This document shows positions 52,848 through 62,742 of a stretch of DNA of 64,000 nt, piece by piece. Position 1 is the first letter of the stretch. Every line of letters starts with the position of its first letter. The DNA lies in assembly GCF_032118995.1 (NCBI RefSeq), contig NC_092651.1, positions 15,811,349-15,875,348 on the forward strand, in the 5' to 3' direction. A program made the translations under genes and the position numbers. The DNA comes from Asterias amurensis (taxonomy: Eukaryota > Echinodermata > Asteroidea > Forcipulatida > Asteriidae). The notes under the pieces were generated by a model. That model was not told the origin of the DNA. It saw only the letters and a program-made list of their open reading frames with translations, and ran no database searches.

Positions 52848-53013
52848 TGATGATTCACATAGGCTATGAAGGCGATTGCCTTCATGCCCGCTGGCCATTA
52901 CCTTGGTGCCCTTGAAATGCTCCAGTAGAAATCTACAGTTTCCTCATAGGGTGCCCTTTACCGAAGAGAAAATGCCCTAGTGCCCTTGAACTTTCAAAAT
53001 TGCAGGATACATG
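52848..53013. repeat. Dispersed repeat, CCTTGGTGCCCTTGAAATGCT family
   Basis: Copy about 45 bp from the stop codon of the Maf gene, so probably within its 3' UTR. Confidence 0.6.
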
Positions 53014-53055
53014 CCTGTTAATGGCACTACACAGCTTAAGCAATAGACTTTACTG

Positions 53056-56000
53056 TTAACTTTTCCCAAGTAATAGTAAGAGCTGTTTGCAAAAGCTATG
53101 AAGTGGAAAACCTACAACGTTGAAGTAGTCACCAGAAACACTTTGGACTAATGAACCTCCTATTTCCTGAATACCATATCCACCAGCTTTGTCTCTGAAA
53201 TAAAATAAAACAGGATTTTATTTATTATAATAATAATAACAATAACCAATTTTTATAAAGCCTTTTCAAATGCGAAGGTCATCTCAAAGTGCTTCAAACA
53301 CTAGCACCCATGGTCACTGGGCCATTTTAAAATCATCTCAGCTCCCTGGGGAGTATACAGCCTGTGCAAAAGATATGCGCTTCTATAAGCTAAATCATAC
53401 ACAAGAACTGTCTCTGCGCTCACATGTACCCATTTACTCTTGGGTGGAGAGAGGCAATTATAGTTTAGTTCCTTGCTCAGGGACACAAGTGTCACGACCA
53501 GGATTCGAACCCACACCCTACTGAAGAGAAACACAAGAGCTTGAATTTGGTGCTCTAATCCACTCGGCCAGAACACCCTTTTATTAAAAATGAAGGCTTC
53601 CCTGCAGATATTTAAACCAATGGGCCAATGACTGTTCCATGTGGGTAGAGCCTTGGCCCAATTAGGCATTTTGCGAGTTAGATTTCATGATCTGGATATA
53701 TATTCTCAACACTCCAATTAGAGCCTAACGAAAGAAAATATGATAAAGAAATTTCAGTTTTAGATGGCGGAGGAAAACCCCAGAGAATTATTCAAGGGAA
53801 ATCCAGGGAAACTCACGCAGTCAAGTAGGGACTGAAAACCCAGTCCACATAGTGCCCCCGTTGGGATTCGAAACGGGGTCCCAGAGGTGGAAGGTGAGAC
53901 AAGAACCTAAATTTGAATGTCTTGTACAATAACTTGCTTAATAGTCGCAAGATGGTACCTCTTAAAATTGACTTCCTCAGACTTTATGTCAAATGATTTG
54001 GGGCACGCTTTTACATAGTTACATAAGAGACTGTGAACAGCCATACACATTATTGTGAATCAAATTGTATGGTACCAGGCCTGGAATTACATGCAAGCTA
54101 TGGATGCAATGGCCTCCGTTGCCCCTGGTCGTGCCCCTGGCTATGCCCCTGGTCGTGCCCCTGGCTGTGCCCTTGGTCCCCCTTCAAAGTTTCCCATCGA
54201 CTCTAAGATTTTCCATTGGAACTGCCCCTTGCAAAATAAAAATGGCCTTGCCTTTTCAAAGATGAAATTCCAGGCCTGTGGCAGTCTTTGCCCGTCTAAA
54301 GGTTGATATACAAAAGCTTGCCCCAAACTTTTAACGTAGCAACTGTCTCTACAGTCTCAGGTATTCAAATTTAAATAGTCCCTTCTGACTAAGCGAGTCA
54401 TCGTACCACCAAACATTGTTCAAATCCAACTTGAAAATTGTGTATTTCATACAGCTGCTTAAGAGTGCACAGCAATTTTGTCTGCTAAGCCGAAATGGGC
54501 AGCACACCAGTCACAGATGATACATTTGGAATGGTATTTTGGCTGGTAACCTTGTTCTGGTTAGCATAATTTTGATGTACTTGACTAATTTGTGCGCTTA
54601 AGCAGCTTTTAGAAACTAGACCCTGGTTACAATCCCATGGATTATTTGAACATTCCTGTCAGAATGTGAACACATAAAATAAGCAAACATGGAAGTTAAA
54701 AACAAAATATTGGTTAAAAACCACGAAGGAGAAGGGGTCTGTCAAATAATGGTAATTCAATACATCATCATGTACTTTGAAAGTACGGGTGTAAAATAAC
54801 AAAATGTTTATTATCAAATAACACTTACAGTGATTCTCCGGTAGCGACATATGCTCGAATAATTTCAGGTGAAAGGTCAGCAAACTTTACCTCCGTCGTC
54901 TCATGAAACTGCACTTTATCAAAAGTTTTGTCTCCTCCTTCTGCAGTAAGAATGGTATAAAAAAAATTAACCAAAACAAACCCATTATGTAGAGGAATTA
55001 TGAATCTCACAACCGTACATCAACCTGACCCAATCACCAGGGCCAAATATCATAGAGCTAATTAAGCACAACATTTTGCTTAAAGGCATGGACACTATTG
55101 GTTGTTACTCAAAATAATTGTTGGCATAAAAACTTACTTGGTATCGATCGATGGGGAGCTGTTGATAGTATCAAACATTGTGAGAAACGGCTCCTCTGAA
55201 GTTACATAGTTTTTGAGAAATAAGTTATTTTCCACTTAAACAGTTGAATTTGATTTCGAGACCTCAGAATTAGATTTTGAGCTCTCAAAATCAAGCATCT
55301 GAAAACATGATACAACTTCATGTGACAAGGGTGTTTTTTCTTCCTTTATTATCTCGCAACTTTGCGACCAATTGATTTCAAATTTTCACAGGTTTGTTAT
55401 TTTGTGCATAAAAATATGTTGAGACACACCAAGTGAGAAGACTGGTCTTTGACAACAAACAAAGGTATCCATAGTCTTTAAAGCAAAAACTTCTTTGCTT
55501 AGTAATATCAGATTACCGGCCAATACTCCACCTAATTGTTATGCTAAGTAAACAGCAGCTAAATACCAGTCACAAGCAATGTATATGATAATTTTGGCCT
55601 GTAACATGTGTAAAATAAGCAAGCTATTTTCATGCGTAAGCAAATTTTGTGCTGAAGTAGCTCTATGAAATAGGGCCCAATATCATGGCTCTGCTTACCG
55701 CCATTTGTATGAGAGAGATTGACTGTTGCCAGCTCTGTGTTTATATCCCTTGGTTGGAGTGTGCCGAGTTTCCTTGACTGGAAGATCATCCAAACAACTG
55801 AGAAACTAACTACCAAATTGACATAACCAAGATTGACTGTGGTGATAATGTCAGTTGCAATGGGTCAATGAAGCCAAACAACTATCAGTTAATTCTAACA
55901 GCACACCAGGTAAAAAGGTGTTTGCACAGAGATAGACTCTCAGAAGGGGAAAGTACCAATATTTAAAAAATAATATGAGGTATACAGAGCTGTCAATGCC

Positions 56001-59000
56001 CTTGGCACAAAAAAGTTAACATCAAAATTAAACTAAAAGTAATGAGACATTTGCTACAATCAATAGCATTCCGCACTAATGCTAAAAATAGAAGCTTGCC
56101 CAGATCTCACTCAAAAGTGTTGAATTTCACTAACTGGCGCGCAAGTCCAAATTGCTTGTTTACATGCGTTTGGCGCGTCGATGACGCAGTGATCGCGTAG
56201 GTGGTGTTGCATGTTTGGCTAACAGCAAGCTGTCTATTTCACCAAACTCTTCCTAACTTAGACTTACTCTTCCTAACTCGTGATAGGATCAATCATAGCA
56301 TTTCATGAAATCGGCCGCTGATCGCAGACAAAAGTGTCAAATTTTCACTAACTGGCGCTTAAGTCCAAATTGTATGTTTACCCGCGCCTAACTACACTAC
56401 TAGTGCAGTTTGGCCCGTCGATGACGCAGTGATCGTGTAGGTGGTGTGGCATGTTTGTGCAACTGCCCGGTATTTTAAGCACTTGTGCAGAGTGGTATTG
56501 ATCAATATATATCTGTGGGTGAAAAACACTCACTTTTAGGGGTGAGAAGAGCAACACCAGTGTGTACATAGTGAGAACTCCCATTCAGCTGACTCAGCAT
56601 CTCATAGGCATGCTCATCATCTCTGGGCTTCTCAAGGATTGTATCTCCTAACACCTGTTGTAATAATAATAATTATAATAATAATAACAATTGACTTTTA
56701 TATGGCACTTTATCACAGACCGAAGGGCGTCTTAAAGCGCTTCCAACATTATTACCCCTGCCGTCGATTTCACAAAGAGTTAGGACTCGTCTTATCTCGA
56801 GTTAGGAAGAGTAACTCGTCCTAACTTAGGATTAATCTTAAGGTCTGCATGCTACAGTGCAGGGTTGGGACTCGTCCTAAGTCTTAAGATTAATCCTAAG
56901 CTAGGAAGAGTTTTGTGAAATCGACGGCTGGTCCATTGGCTGTAAATCATTTCTTAAACCAACACAGCTCCCAAGGGAGTATACAGCTGGTGTTGCGAGT
57001 TACCACGCTCCAAGCTTATCGTTCACATAAACCATCTCTGCCCTCACAGGTACCCATTTTACCCCTGGGTGGAGAGAAGCAAGGGCAACAGTTTCACAAT
57101 CGGAATTCGAACCCCCATCCCGATGAACCACCACAACTTGAGTCTGATGCTCTTATCTGCTCAGCCATGACACCCCAAGAATGAGCAGTACAGATCTGTC
57201 AGCATAAATACTACCTCACTTGTGGGGTGTCGTGGCTGAGCAAATACAAGCACCAAACTCAAGCTCCGGTGTTTCTATTCAGCAGAGTGTGGGTTTTCGT
57301 CCTGGTTGTGACACTTAACTATAATTGCTTCTCTCCACCCAGGGGGAAAATGGGTACCTGTGGGGGCAGTAGAGATGGTTCTTGTGATTGATTTAGATAA
57401 GTATACTACATATTTTGCAGCACAGGCTGCATACTCTCCAAGGAGCTGAGATGGTGCAAGAAATGAATTAAATCGTCCCAGTGACCAGGGTCACTAATGT
57501 TGGAAGCGCTTTGAGACGTCCTTCGCGCTATATACAAACTGATTATTACATTGTATATACCGTGTTACCATGCCTAACATCATACTTACAACAACAGTAT
57601 CTGCACCAATGATTAGGTTAGGTTGGTTTGCCTGGAACAAGAAAAACAAAACAAATTAAACTATATTGAAAGGGAAGAAAATGCCATATAGTTTTCCTGG
57701 TGGACTATCATGCTTTCCCTTCCACTGAGAAGTAAAACAAAAGCAGGGAAGAAGAAATAATCAGTCTACTCTTTTTTTTTTTAAGCTTTAGGTAAACCTA
57801 CATTTACTAGTAGGTTTTGAAACTTTGCATGGTGGAAATTTCACTACGAGAGGTTTGCGGTAACACCATTGGAAAATCTCTTTTTGAGAGTGTTGCTTCT
57901 GAAAAGAACCGGTGATCAACAACTCAACGTTACGATAAGTAATTCTGATCATCTCCAGGAGAAGCGTTGATTCGTTGACCACCGGTTCTCTTCTGAACCA
58001 ACACTACTCACAAGAGTTAATCCCATGGTGTAACCACAAACCTCTCTTAGCTACATTTATAGCTTAGTTATTTCACAAAGAACATAATCATCTACATTTT
58101 TTAAGAAGAATCATTTAATGGATTTATGGTCAAATCCCCAGTAGTGATAGGAGTGCGCCGTATTTTTGACCGCCCAAGGGCGCTCTCAATATTATTTTTA
58201 TCACTTCTGATTGTTGCTTTAGAGCTGGATTAAAACGGCTCCCTTAAAGGTATTATAATACTGCATAGCGCTTAACAGCTCTATTATTGGCTGTAGTGGA
58301 CATGATATCTGTGGTGGTTATGTGTTCCAGTCTATAATAATTTTTGAGGTACGAATGAATTATACAAATATGTTTGCGAGCACCCTCACACGGTAAAAAA
58401 TATGGTGCATTAGAGACTTTGGGTGACACTAGGTGGCAGTAGACTTTTTAATGCAAGGTAAATCCATTGTTCTTGGAAATGTGCCCATGCTCATTGTAAC
58501 CTAGTAAGTCTGCTGCCACCTAGAGTTTTAAAGTCTCTTTCAAAGACATGTCTGGCTTACATGAAAAATATTTATTATTATTATTATTGTTATTATTTAC
58601 CCCTTGTAATCGCTGTGCTACCTCCTCAGCTTTCTTCAGGGCAGTTTCTTTCACATAATCTTTTGCAGAGTTGAACAAAGACTTGTCAAGGTTTTCCTCA
58701 AATGTGGACGGCACTACTTCAAATTTCAGCCCCTATATTACAAGGAAAAGGATCAATTAATCAAAAGTAATGTAATAGACCGATCCATTAAGCTACGCCC
58801 CATTGAGTATTGACCAATCACAACGCCAAGAAGGTCTGACACTAAAGTCCGACATGCGTGCGCAAATGCTTGGCGCGCACGGCAGAGCTGTGCAGAAAGG
58901 CATTGGAGAGCCCCACGTGTTCTTGCTCACACGTGTGTCGTGGGCGGAGCCTACTGGATCGGTGTATTATGACAATCCATAAAGTTGGAAGTAACTATAA

Positions 59001-60347
59001 ATAGTAAACTTGCGGGTACCACCATGAGTAAATATTTTTAGTGGGAGTGTTGGCTCTGAAAAGAGGTGGTGTAGTCTTAACGTTTCAAACAGTATACTCA
59101 TCTTCAAGAGAATCGTCTTCAGGAGAATCGTTCCATTCACATTTCTCCTAAAGATGAGTAGAGTACACTGTGCGAATCGTAGAAACCACACCGGCTTGAT
59201 CTTGAGCGACTGATAATGTATTTTATTTTGTGATAGTGTGGAAACTAAATGAACCTTTAAGGCTTCAACCTTGGATCTTGAACAGCTAAATTAACAGAGA
59301 TGGCAGTCAGCAAATACAACTATTAAAATGTCTTAAAGGCACTGGACACTATTGGTAATTGTCAAAGACAAAGTCTTCTCACTTGGTGTATCTCAACATA
59401 TGCACAAAATAACAAACCTGTGAAAATTTGAACTCAATTGGTCGTCAAAGTTGCGAGGTAATAATGGAAGAAAAACACCCTTAAAAACACCCTCGTCACA
59501 CTAAGTCGTGTGCTTTCAGATGCTTGATTTCAGGACCTCAAAATCTAATTCTGAGGTCTCGAAATCAAGTTTGTTGAAAATTACTTCTTTCTCGAAAACT
59601 ATGTTACTTTAGAGGGAGTCGTTTCTCACAATGTTTTATACTATCAACAGCTCACCATTGCTTGTTACCAAGTAAGATTTTATGCTAACAATTATTTTGA
59701 GTAATTACCAACAGCTAGTGTCCACTGCCTTTAATAGATGGAAATTTCCATCGGGGATAAAGAATATTAAATTTGGTTCTACCCATATACATGGATTGTA
59801 CCAATGCATCTGTCTTTATCATAAACCTCCAATCGTGCCCCCCCCCCAAAAAAAAGGGGTGTCGTGGCCGGGCGGATAAGAGCACCAAAATCAAGCTCTG
59901 GTGATTCTGTTCAGCGGAGTGTGGGTTCGAATCCCGGTCTTGACACTTGTGTCCTTGAGCAAGACACTTCACTAAAATTGTTTCTCTCCACCCAGGGGTA
60001 AATGGATACCTGTGAGGGCAGAGTTGGTTCTTGTGATTGATTAGCCTTGATTGCGCTACATGTTTGGCGGCACAGGCTGTATACTCCCCAGGGAGCTGAG
60101 ATGGTTTAAGGAATGACTTAAGACCCAGTGAACAGGGGTAATTATGTTCAAGCGCCATGAGCGTAGTTGCGTGACGGACCTGAGCGCTATACAAGAAGCC
60201 ACTATTATTCTTTTTATTATACTGAAAGTCATTATTTTCAGGATAATCCACACTTACAATTTTGGATAAGACATCCTTGCGTCTTGGGGATCCACTTGCC
60301 AAGATGATCCTCATGGACGAAAGCTCAGAAATGATGGGTTGAAGCAT
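53056..60347 (-). CDS. Maf-type nucleoside triphosphate pyrophosphatase, ASMTL-like, without methyltransferase half
   Basis: Exons in coding order: 60347-60258, 58732-58601, 57631-57590, 56654-56534, 54940-54829, 53194-53056; 636 nt, 211 residues. Maf hallmarks appear in order: [15 protein letters not shown] (residues 12-26, phosphate-binding Ser-Arg-Arg), GADTVV (83-88), [52 protein letters not shown]. The reading continues straight through a possible GTAGGT donor at 53098-53099 region into [12 protein letters not shown] and a TAA stop at 53058-53056, so the protein ends where the Maf half of vertebrate ASMTL ends. Maf proteins hydrolyse dTTP, UTP and modified NTPs to the monophosphate, cleaning the nucleotide pool. 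The gene is head to head with VAMP7; no hydroxyindole O-methyltransferase exon is seen downstream in the window. Confidence 0.88.
53225..53577 (-). mobile_element. tRNA-headed SINE, same family
   Basis: Reverse copy, head GTTCTGGCCGAGTGGATTAG at 53577, B box GGGTTCGAATCC at 53500-53511, tail of AATAATAATA at the left. Confidence 0.72.
54100..54180. repeat. Tandem GCCCCTGG repeat
   Basis: Imperfect ~12-15-bp units (CGTGCCCCTGGCTATGCCCC) repeated five times in an intron of the Maf gene, apparently expanded from the dispersed CCTTGGTGCCCTTG family. Confidence 0.6.
54447..54624. repeat. Family D element, diverged
   Basis: Ends CAGCTGCTTAAGAGTGCACA and TTAAGCAGCTTTTAGAAACT in an intron of the Maf gene. 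Confidence 0.5.
55041..55676. repeat. Family D element interrupted by a family A MITE
   Basis: The two halves are 55041-55083 and 55482-55676; joined at TTAA they match the copy at 42829-43005. Confidence 0.75.
55080..55481. mobile_element. TTAA-flanked MITE, family A, nested in a family-D repeat
   Basis: The host repeat reads ..ATTTTGCTTAAGCAAAAAC.. in an empty copy near 42870; here the MITE sits exactly at that TTAA, which is present on both sides. This gives the target site duplication directly. Confidence 0.88.
56117..56455. repeat. Direct duplication around a foldback
   Basis: 56117-56219 and 56332-56455 share CACTAACTGGCGC, AAGTCCAAATTG and CGTCGATGACGCAGTGATCG; the short foldback at 56235-56315 lies between. 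Confidence 0.6.
56235..56315. repeat. Foldback repeat, family C, short variant
   Basis: TTTCACCAAACTCTTCCTAA to TTTCATGAAATCGGCCG, sitting between the two copies of a ~105-bp duplication at 56117-56219 and 56332-56455. Confidence 0.55.
56663..57178 (-). mobile_element. tRNA-headed SINE, same family, interrupted
   Basis: Reverse copy with ATTATT tail at the left and GGCTGAGCA head at the right; interrupted by the family C foldback at 56762-56928. Confidence 0.7.
56762..56928. repeat. Foldback repeat, family C, nested in a SINE
   Basis: Complete copy with the empty TTAAGGTCTGCATGCTACAG centre that is split at 1952-2343; it lies inside the SINE at 56663-57178. Confidence 0.75.
57221..57550 (+). 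mobile_element. tRNA-headed SINE, same family
   Basis: Starts GGGGTGTCGTGGCTGAGCAA, tail GCGCTATATACAAACTGATTATTA; B box worn. Confidence 0.7.
57849..58047. repeat. Inverted-repeat element with AGAGGTTTG ends
   Basis: AGAGGTTTGCGGTAACACCA is repeated inverted as TGGTGTAACCACAAACCTCT; inner arms share GAACCGGTG. A diverged relative seems to lie at 59015-59205. Confidence 0.55.
58409..58541. repeat. Inverted-repeat element with CTAGGTGGCAG arms
   Basis: Left ACTAGGTGGCAGTAGACTT and right AAGTCTGCTGCCACCTAG in an intron of the Maf gene. Confidence 0.55.
58775..58968. repeat. Inverted-repeat element with TAGACCGATCCA ends
   Basis: Left ATAGACCGATCCATTAAGCT, right TACTGGATCGGTGTATTA inverse, ~190 bp, in an intron of the Maf gene. 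Confidence 0.55.
59333..59734. mobile_element. TTAA-flanked MITE, family A
   Basis: Full-length copy in the first intron of the Maf gene. Confidence 0.85.
59858..60212 (+). mobile_element. tRNA-headed SINE
   Basis: Begins GTCGTGGCCGGGCGGATAAG (A-box-like), with the B box GGGTTCGAATCCC near 59929, and ends GCGCTATACAAGAAGCC with ATTATT tail; Leu/Ser-type tRNA head. In intron 1 of the Maf gene. Confidence 0.75.
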
Positions 60348-60457
60348 GATGCTTCTTCCTTTATTAGAAATCAAAGAAGAATTCAAGTAAACACAGAACT
60401 GATAGATTTGTTATCAACTTCGAATTGATTAATGATTTATTACTAGTGTATCAGGCC

Positions 60458-60605
60458 AGATACTTCCTGGAGGCGCAAATTCATTGCCTTGATGCCCTTC
60501 AAATGCTCTGATTAGAAATGAACAATTTCCTCATTTAGGGTGCTCTTCACCAAGGAGAAAATGCCCTGGTGCCCTTGCCCTTTCAAAAACAAAGCATACA
60601 GGCAA
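60458..60605. repeat. Dispersed repeat, CCTTGGTGCCCTTGAAATGCT family
   Basis: Copy 110 bp upstream of the Maf start codon. Confidence 0.6.
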
Positions 60606-61007
60606 GAACCACTTATAATATCATGAAGGGCTGGAGGCCATCGTGGCTTCAACCCCTGTTGCCCTGGTCTTGCATTGCCTTGGTGCCTAGCACCATCAGG
60701 TTCACATCGCTACCTCTCCACACGATAGCGGATCGAAACAAACCTCAGTCATGTTAGTAGGAGTACCTCCACTGCATTAAATAACACAGTGCAGTGCAAG
60801 TTCAACACGTCCCCGGGGAGAATAGAGCTGCTCAAGAACAAAGCAGTGTACATCATGCGTCTGCGGTTTGCTGGGGGCGACCGCTCGGACCACTCGACGG
60901 ACGTTTTTCAACTGTCAGACAACTCGACTTAAGGACCAAGACAAGTCGACAGATGGCCGTGACGGGGGCCGATCCTCAGGTGGGGCATGCCCAGGGCCGG
61001 GGAGGAA

Positions 61008-61055
61008 GGGGGTTAGGGTAAGGGTTGGGGTTAGACAGTTTAGAGTAGGGTTAGG
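61008..61055. repeat. Degenerate telomere-like GGGTTA tract
   Basis: Four or five TTAGGG/GGGTTA-like units with interruptions, 660 bp upstream of the Maf start codon. Confidence 0.5.
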
Positions 61056-61186
61056 ATTTACAGGAAAATTGTGTAGTGAGGTGACTGTCAGTAACAGAGG
61101 TCGAACCCAGATGTCGACCATTCGGATAATTCTCGCACGTCGCCACCAATTTATCCACCCTTAAACGGGCAAAAATTGGTGGCGAG

Positions 61187-61397
61187 GTCAAAATTTTGAC
61201 CCCCATAAATGGCCGACGTGTTAGTCGACGAGGTAAAAGGAAGAATTTTGGAAAACCACGCAATTTCGAGGCATGTTTGTGTGGATCATTGTATTTTACT
61301 TTTACAACATCTTTCTACCCATATGTATTTTATAAAAACGGTTACAAACGCTTTTCAAAGACCAACTCGACCGATCCAAGGCAACGTGTTCCTTTAA
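61187..61397. mobile_element. Half copy of family B MITE in the Maf/VAMP7 upstream region
   Basis: Only the right arm, from GGTCAAAATTTTGACCCCCA to AGGCAACGTGTTCCTTTAA; nearly identical to the right arm at 2140-2343, so the insertion is recent or conserved. Confidence 0.75.
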
Positions 61398-61599
61398 GTA
61401 ACACAGCCATGACAGCTATCTGAGCTCATTTTAGAAGTAAACTCAGAAATTCAAGCATTTTTAAAATTATTTCTGTCATACATACCGGTAAAATCACGGA
61501 GGATAAAGTCGAAAAGTGCACGCTGCTATCTGATTCTGACGCGCGCCCCCTGTCGGGCTGTTTACGTTACGTAACGAGTATGAAATAGTGATCATCACG

Positions 61600-61871
61600 T
61601 CTTGAACCAAGACTAAAACACATTACGCACGTGCACGAGCTTCGTGTGACAACATTGACAGCCTCCATCTCAGGGTTTCACTAAATCATCTTGTAAATTC
61701 GAACGCGAAGTGAAATCACGGGTTTGAGAACGATTTGCAACTTTTGCTACATCATCAAAAGACTTCCTGATTTATACAGAACGTGTTGTTCAACGCTTAG
61801 TCAGCTGGTGTTTTACTTTTTCACAGAAAAGATCTGTTGAAAGTTCACCAACTACACGAAATTTTCTTTTG
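61600..61871 (+). other. VAMP7: Probable non-coding first exon of VAMP7
   Basis: The coding start at 62743 is preceded by possible splice acceptors (around 62680) and there is a strong GTAAGT donor at 61872 in the CpG-bearing stretch between the two head-to-head genes. The 5' limit is a guess; no core promoter motif was identified. Confidence 0.35.
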
Positions 61872-61948
61872 GTAAGTGGACATTTGGGTTTCGGTGAACA
61901 ATGCTTTCATTCCGTACGGTACATCACTGACGACATAATGATAAAAAC

Positions 61949-62037
61949 CACTGACAAAAAGTGACATCTGACACTTTCTCGTTTACGTTTACCGTAAACG
62001 TAAACGAGAAAGTGTCAGATGTCACTTTTTGTCAGTG
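61949..62037. repeat. Inverted repeat with 44-bp perfect arms
   Basis: Arms 61949-61992 and 61994-62037 are exact inverse complements around one C. The arm tips contain two GTTTAC/GTAAAC units, and the same TTTACGTTTACG recurs just outside at 62041-62052. It lies in the probable first intron of VAMP7; no direct-repeat flank was seen. Confidence 0.8.
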
Positions 62038-62130
62038 ACTTTACGTTTACGTTGATACTCGGCAGAATCCTCAAGTGAGGACGTTATTATTTTGTATATT
62101 ACTTTACTATTGAGTATTAGGAATTGGAAA

Positions 62131-62264
62131 AGTTTCCATATTATGGCGCCACCACTTTTTCATTTGATATGAAATAATATGTATCTAATTTACCTCAATC
62201 AATGAGATAATCCTTTTTGTAAAAATGAGTGAGAAAGTGGTGGCGCCATACGGAAAGTTATCCT
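62131..62264. mobile_element. Second copy of the GGCGCCACCACT inverted-repeat element
   Basis: Same arms as 50133-50264, slightly diverged, in the upstream region or first intron of VAMP7. Confidence 0.65.
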
Positions 62265-62742
62265 TTTTTTCTGCTGTCATCATTGATAAGGGCTATCGCG
62301 AACAGCAAATAATCAAGAGAGGGCTCTGTTGGACCCTCATCATAAAGATATAGGCCTTATGACAACATACACCGCAATAGCAAATGCCCCATCTGCCTAC
62401 ACTCATATTAACGCATTGGGGTTCTTAATCGCGATAAACCTTATGGATGTGTTGTTAACTTCCAAAGTGAATACATCCCTCCAGAGGAGTATGTATAGTC
62501 AGTCGTACTTGGGTATAAATGTACTTGGTCACACTCACAGGAACAAATATCAACAAAATGTGATGCAAACTAAACTCAAGGTACATTCCAGATACAGATG
62601 ACACTTGGGAAGAAGCTATGCTGGTATACTATAAAATTAATCTTAAAAATTAATTATGATGTTTATTTGAACTCTAGTCTACAGTGGTGGGTGTCAGGTT
62701 TTTTAAGGAGCCCTCAGGTACCCAAGGACACAATAATCAACA

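Larger units (their letters stand above)
49123..53055. other. Intergenic between cytosolic death-domain gene and Maf gene
   Basis: Contains the 82-bp palindrome, the long-inverted-repeat element, micro-palindrome copy 3, a half family-D piece at 51640-51680, a SINE tail at 51775-51830 and a MITE. 50770-51600 and 52220-52840 have nothing I recognise. Confidence 0.45.
60348..62742. promoter_or_regulatory. Shared upstream region between the Maf gene and VAMP7
   Basis: About 2.4 kb separate the two start codons, which point away from each other, so a shared or bidirectional promoter is likely (inference). The stretch contains a repeat fragment at 60458-60605, a degenerate GGGTTA tract at 61008-61055, a half copy of the TTAA palindromic element at 61187-61397, a CpG-bearing part at 61500-61720, a 44-bp-arm inverted repeat at 61949-62037 and a small inverted-repeat element at 62131-62264. 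No TATA box was convincing. Confidence 0.4.

Noticed and set aside
58567-58600. Asn-rich extension of the second Maf exon
   Set aside because: It is an ATT microsatellite beyond the GTAAAT donor at 58600-58599, so it is intronic.
59868-59945. Possible tRNA gene (A and B boxes)
   Set aside because: It is the head of a SINE: no proper acceptor stem closes and a conserved SINE body and ATTATT tail follow. The same holds for 28066, 38872 and 53577.
59715-60386. Long open frame of about 220 codons on the minus strand
   Set aside because: Only its first part (60347-60258) is coding; the rest runs through a splice donor into intron, SINE and MITE sequence, and the Maf homology resumes at 58732.
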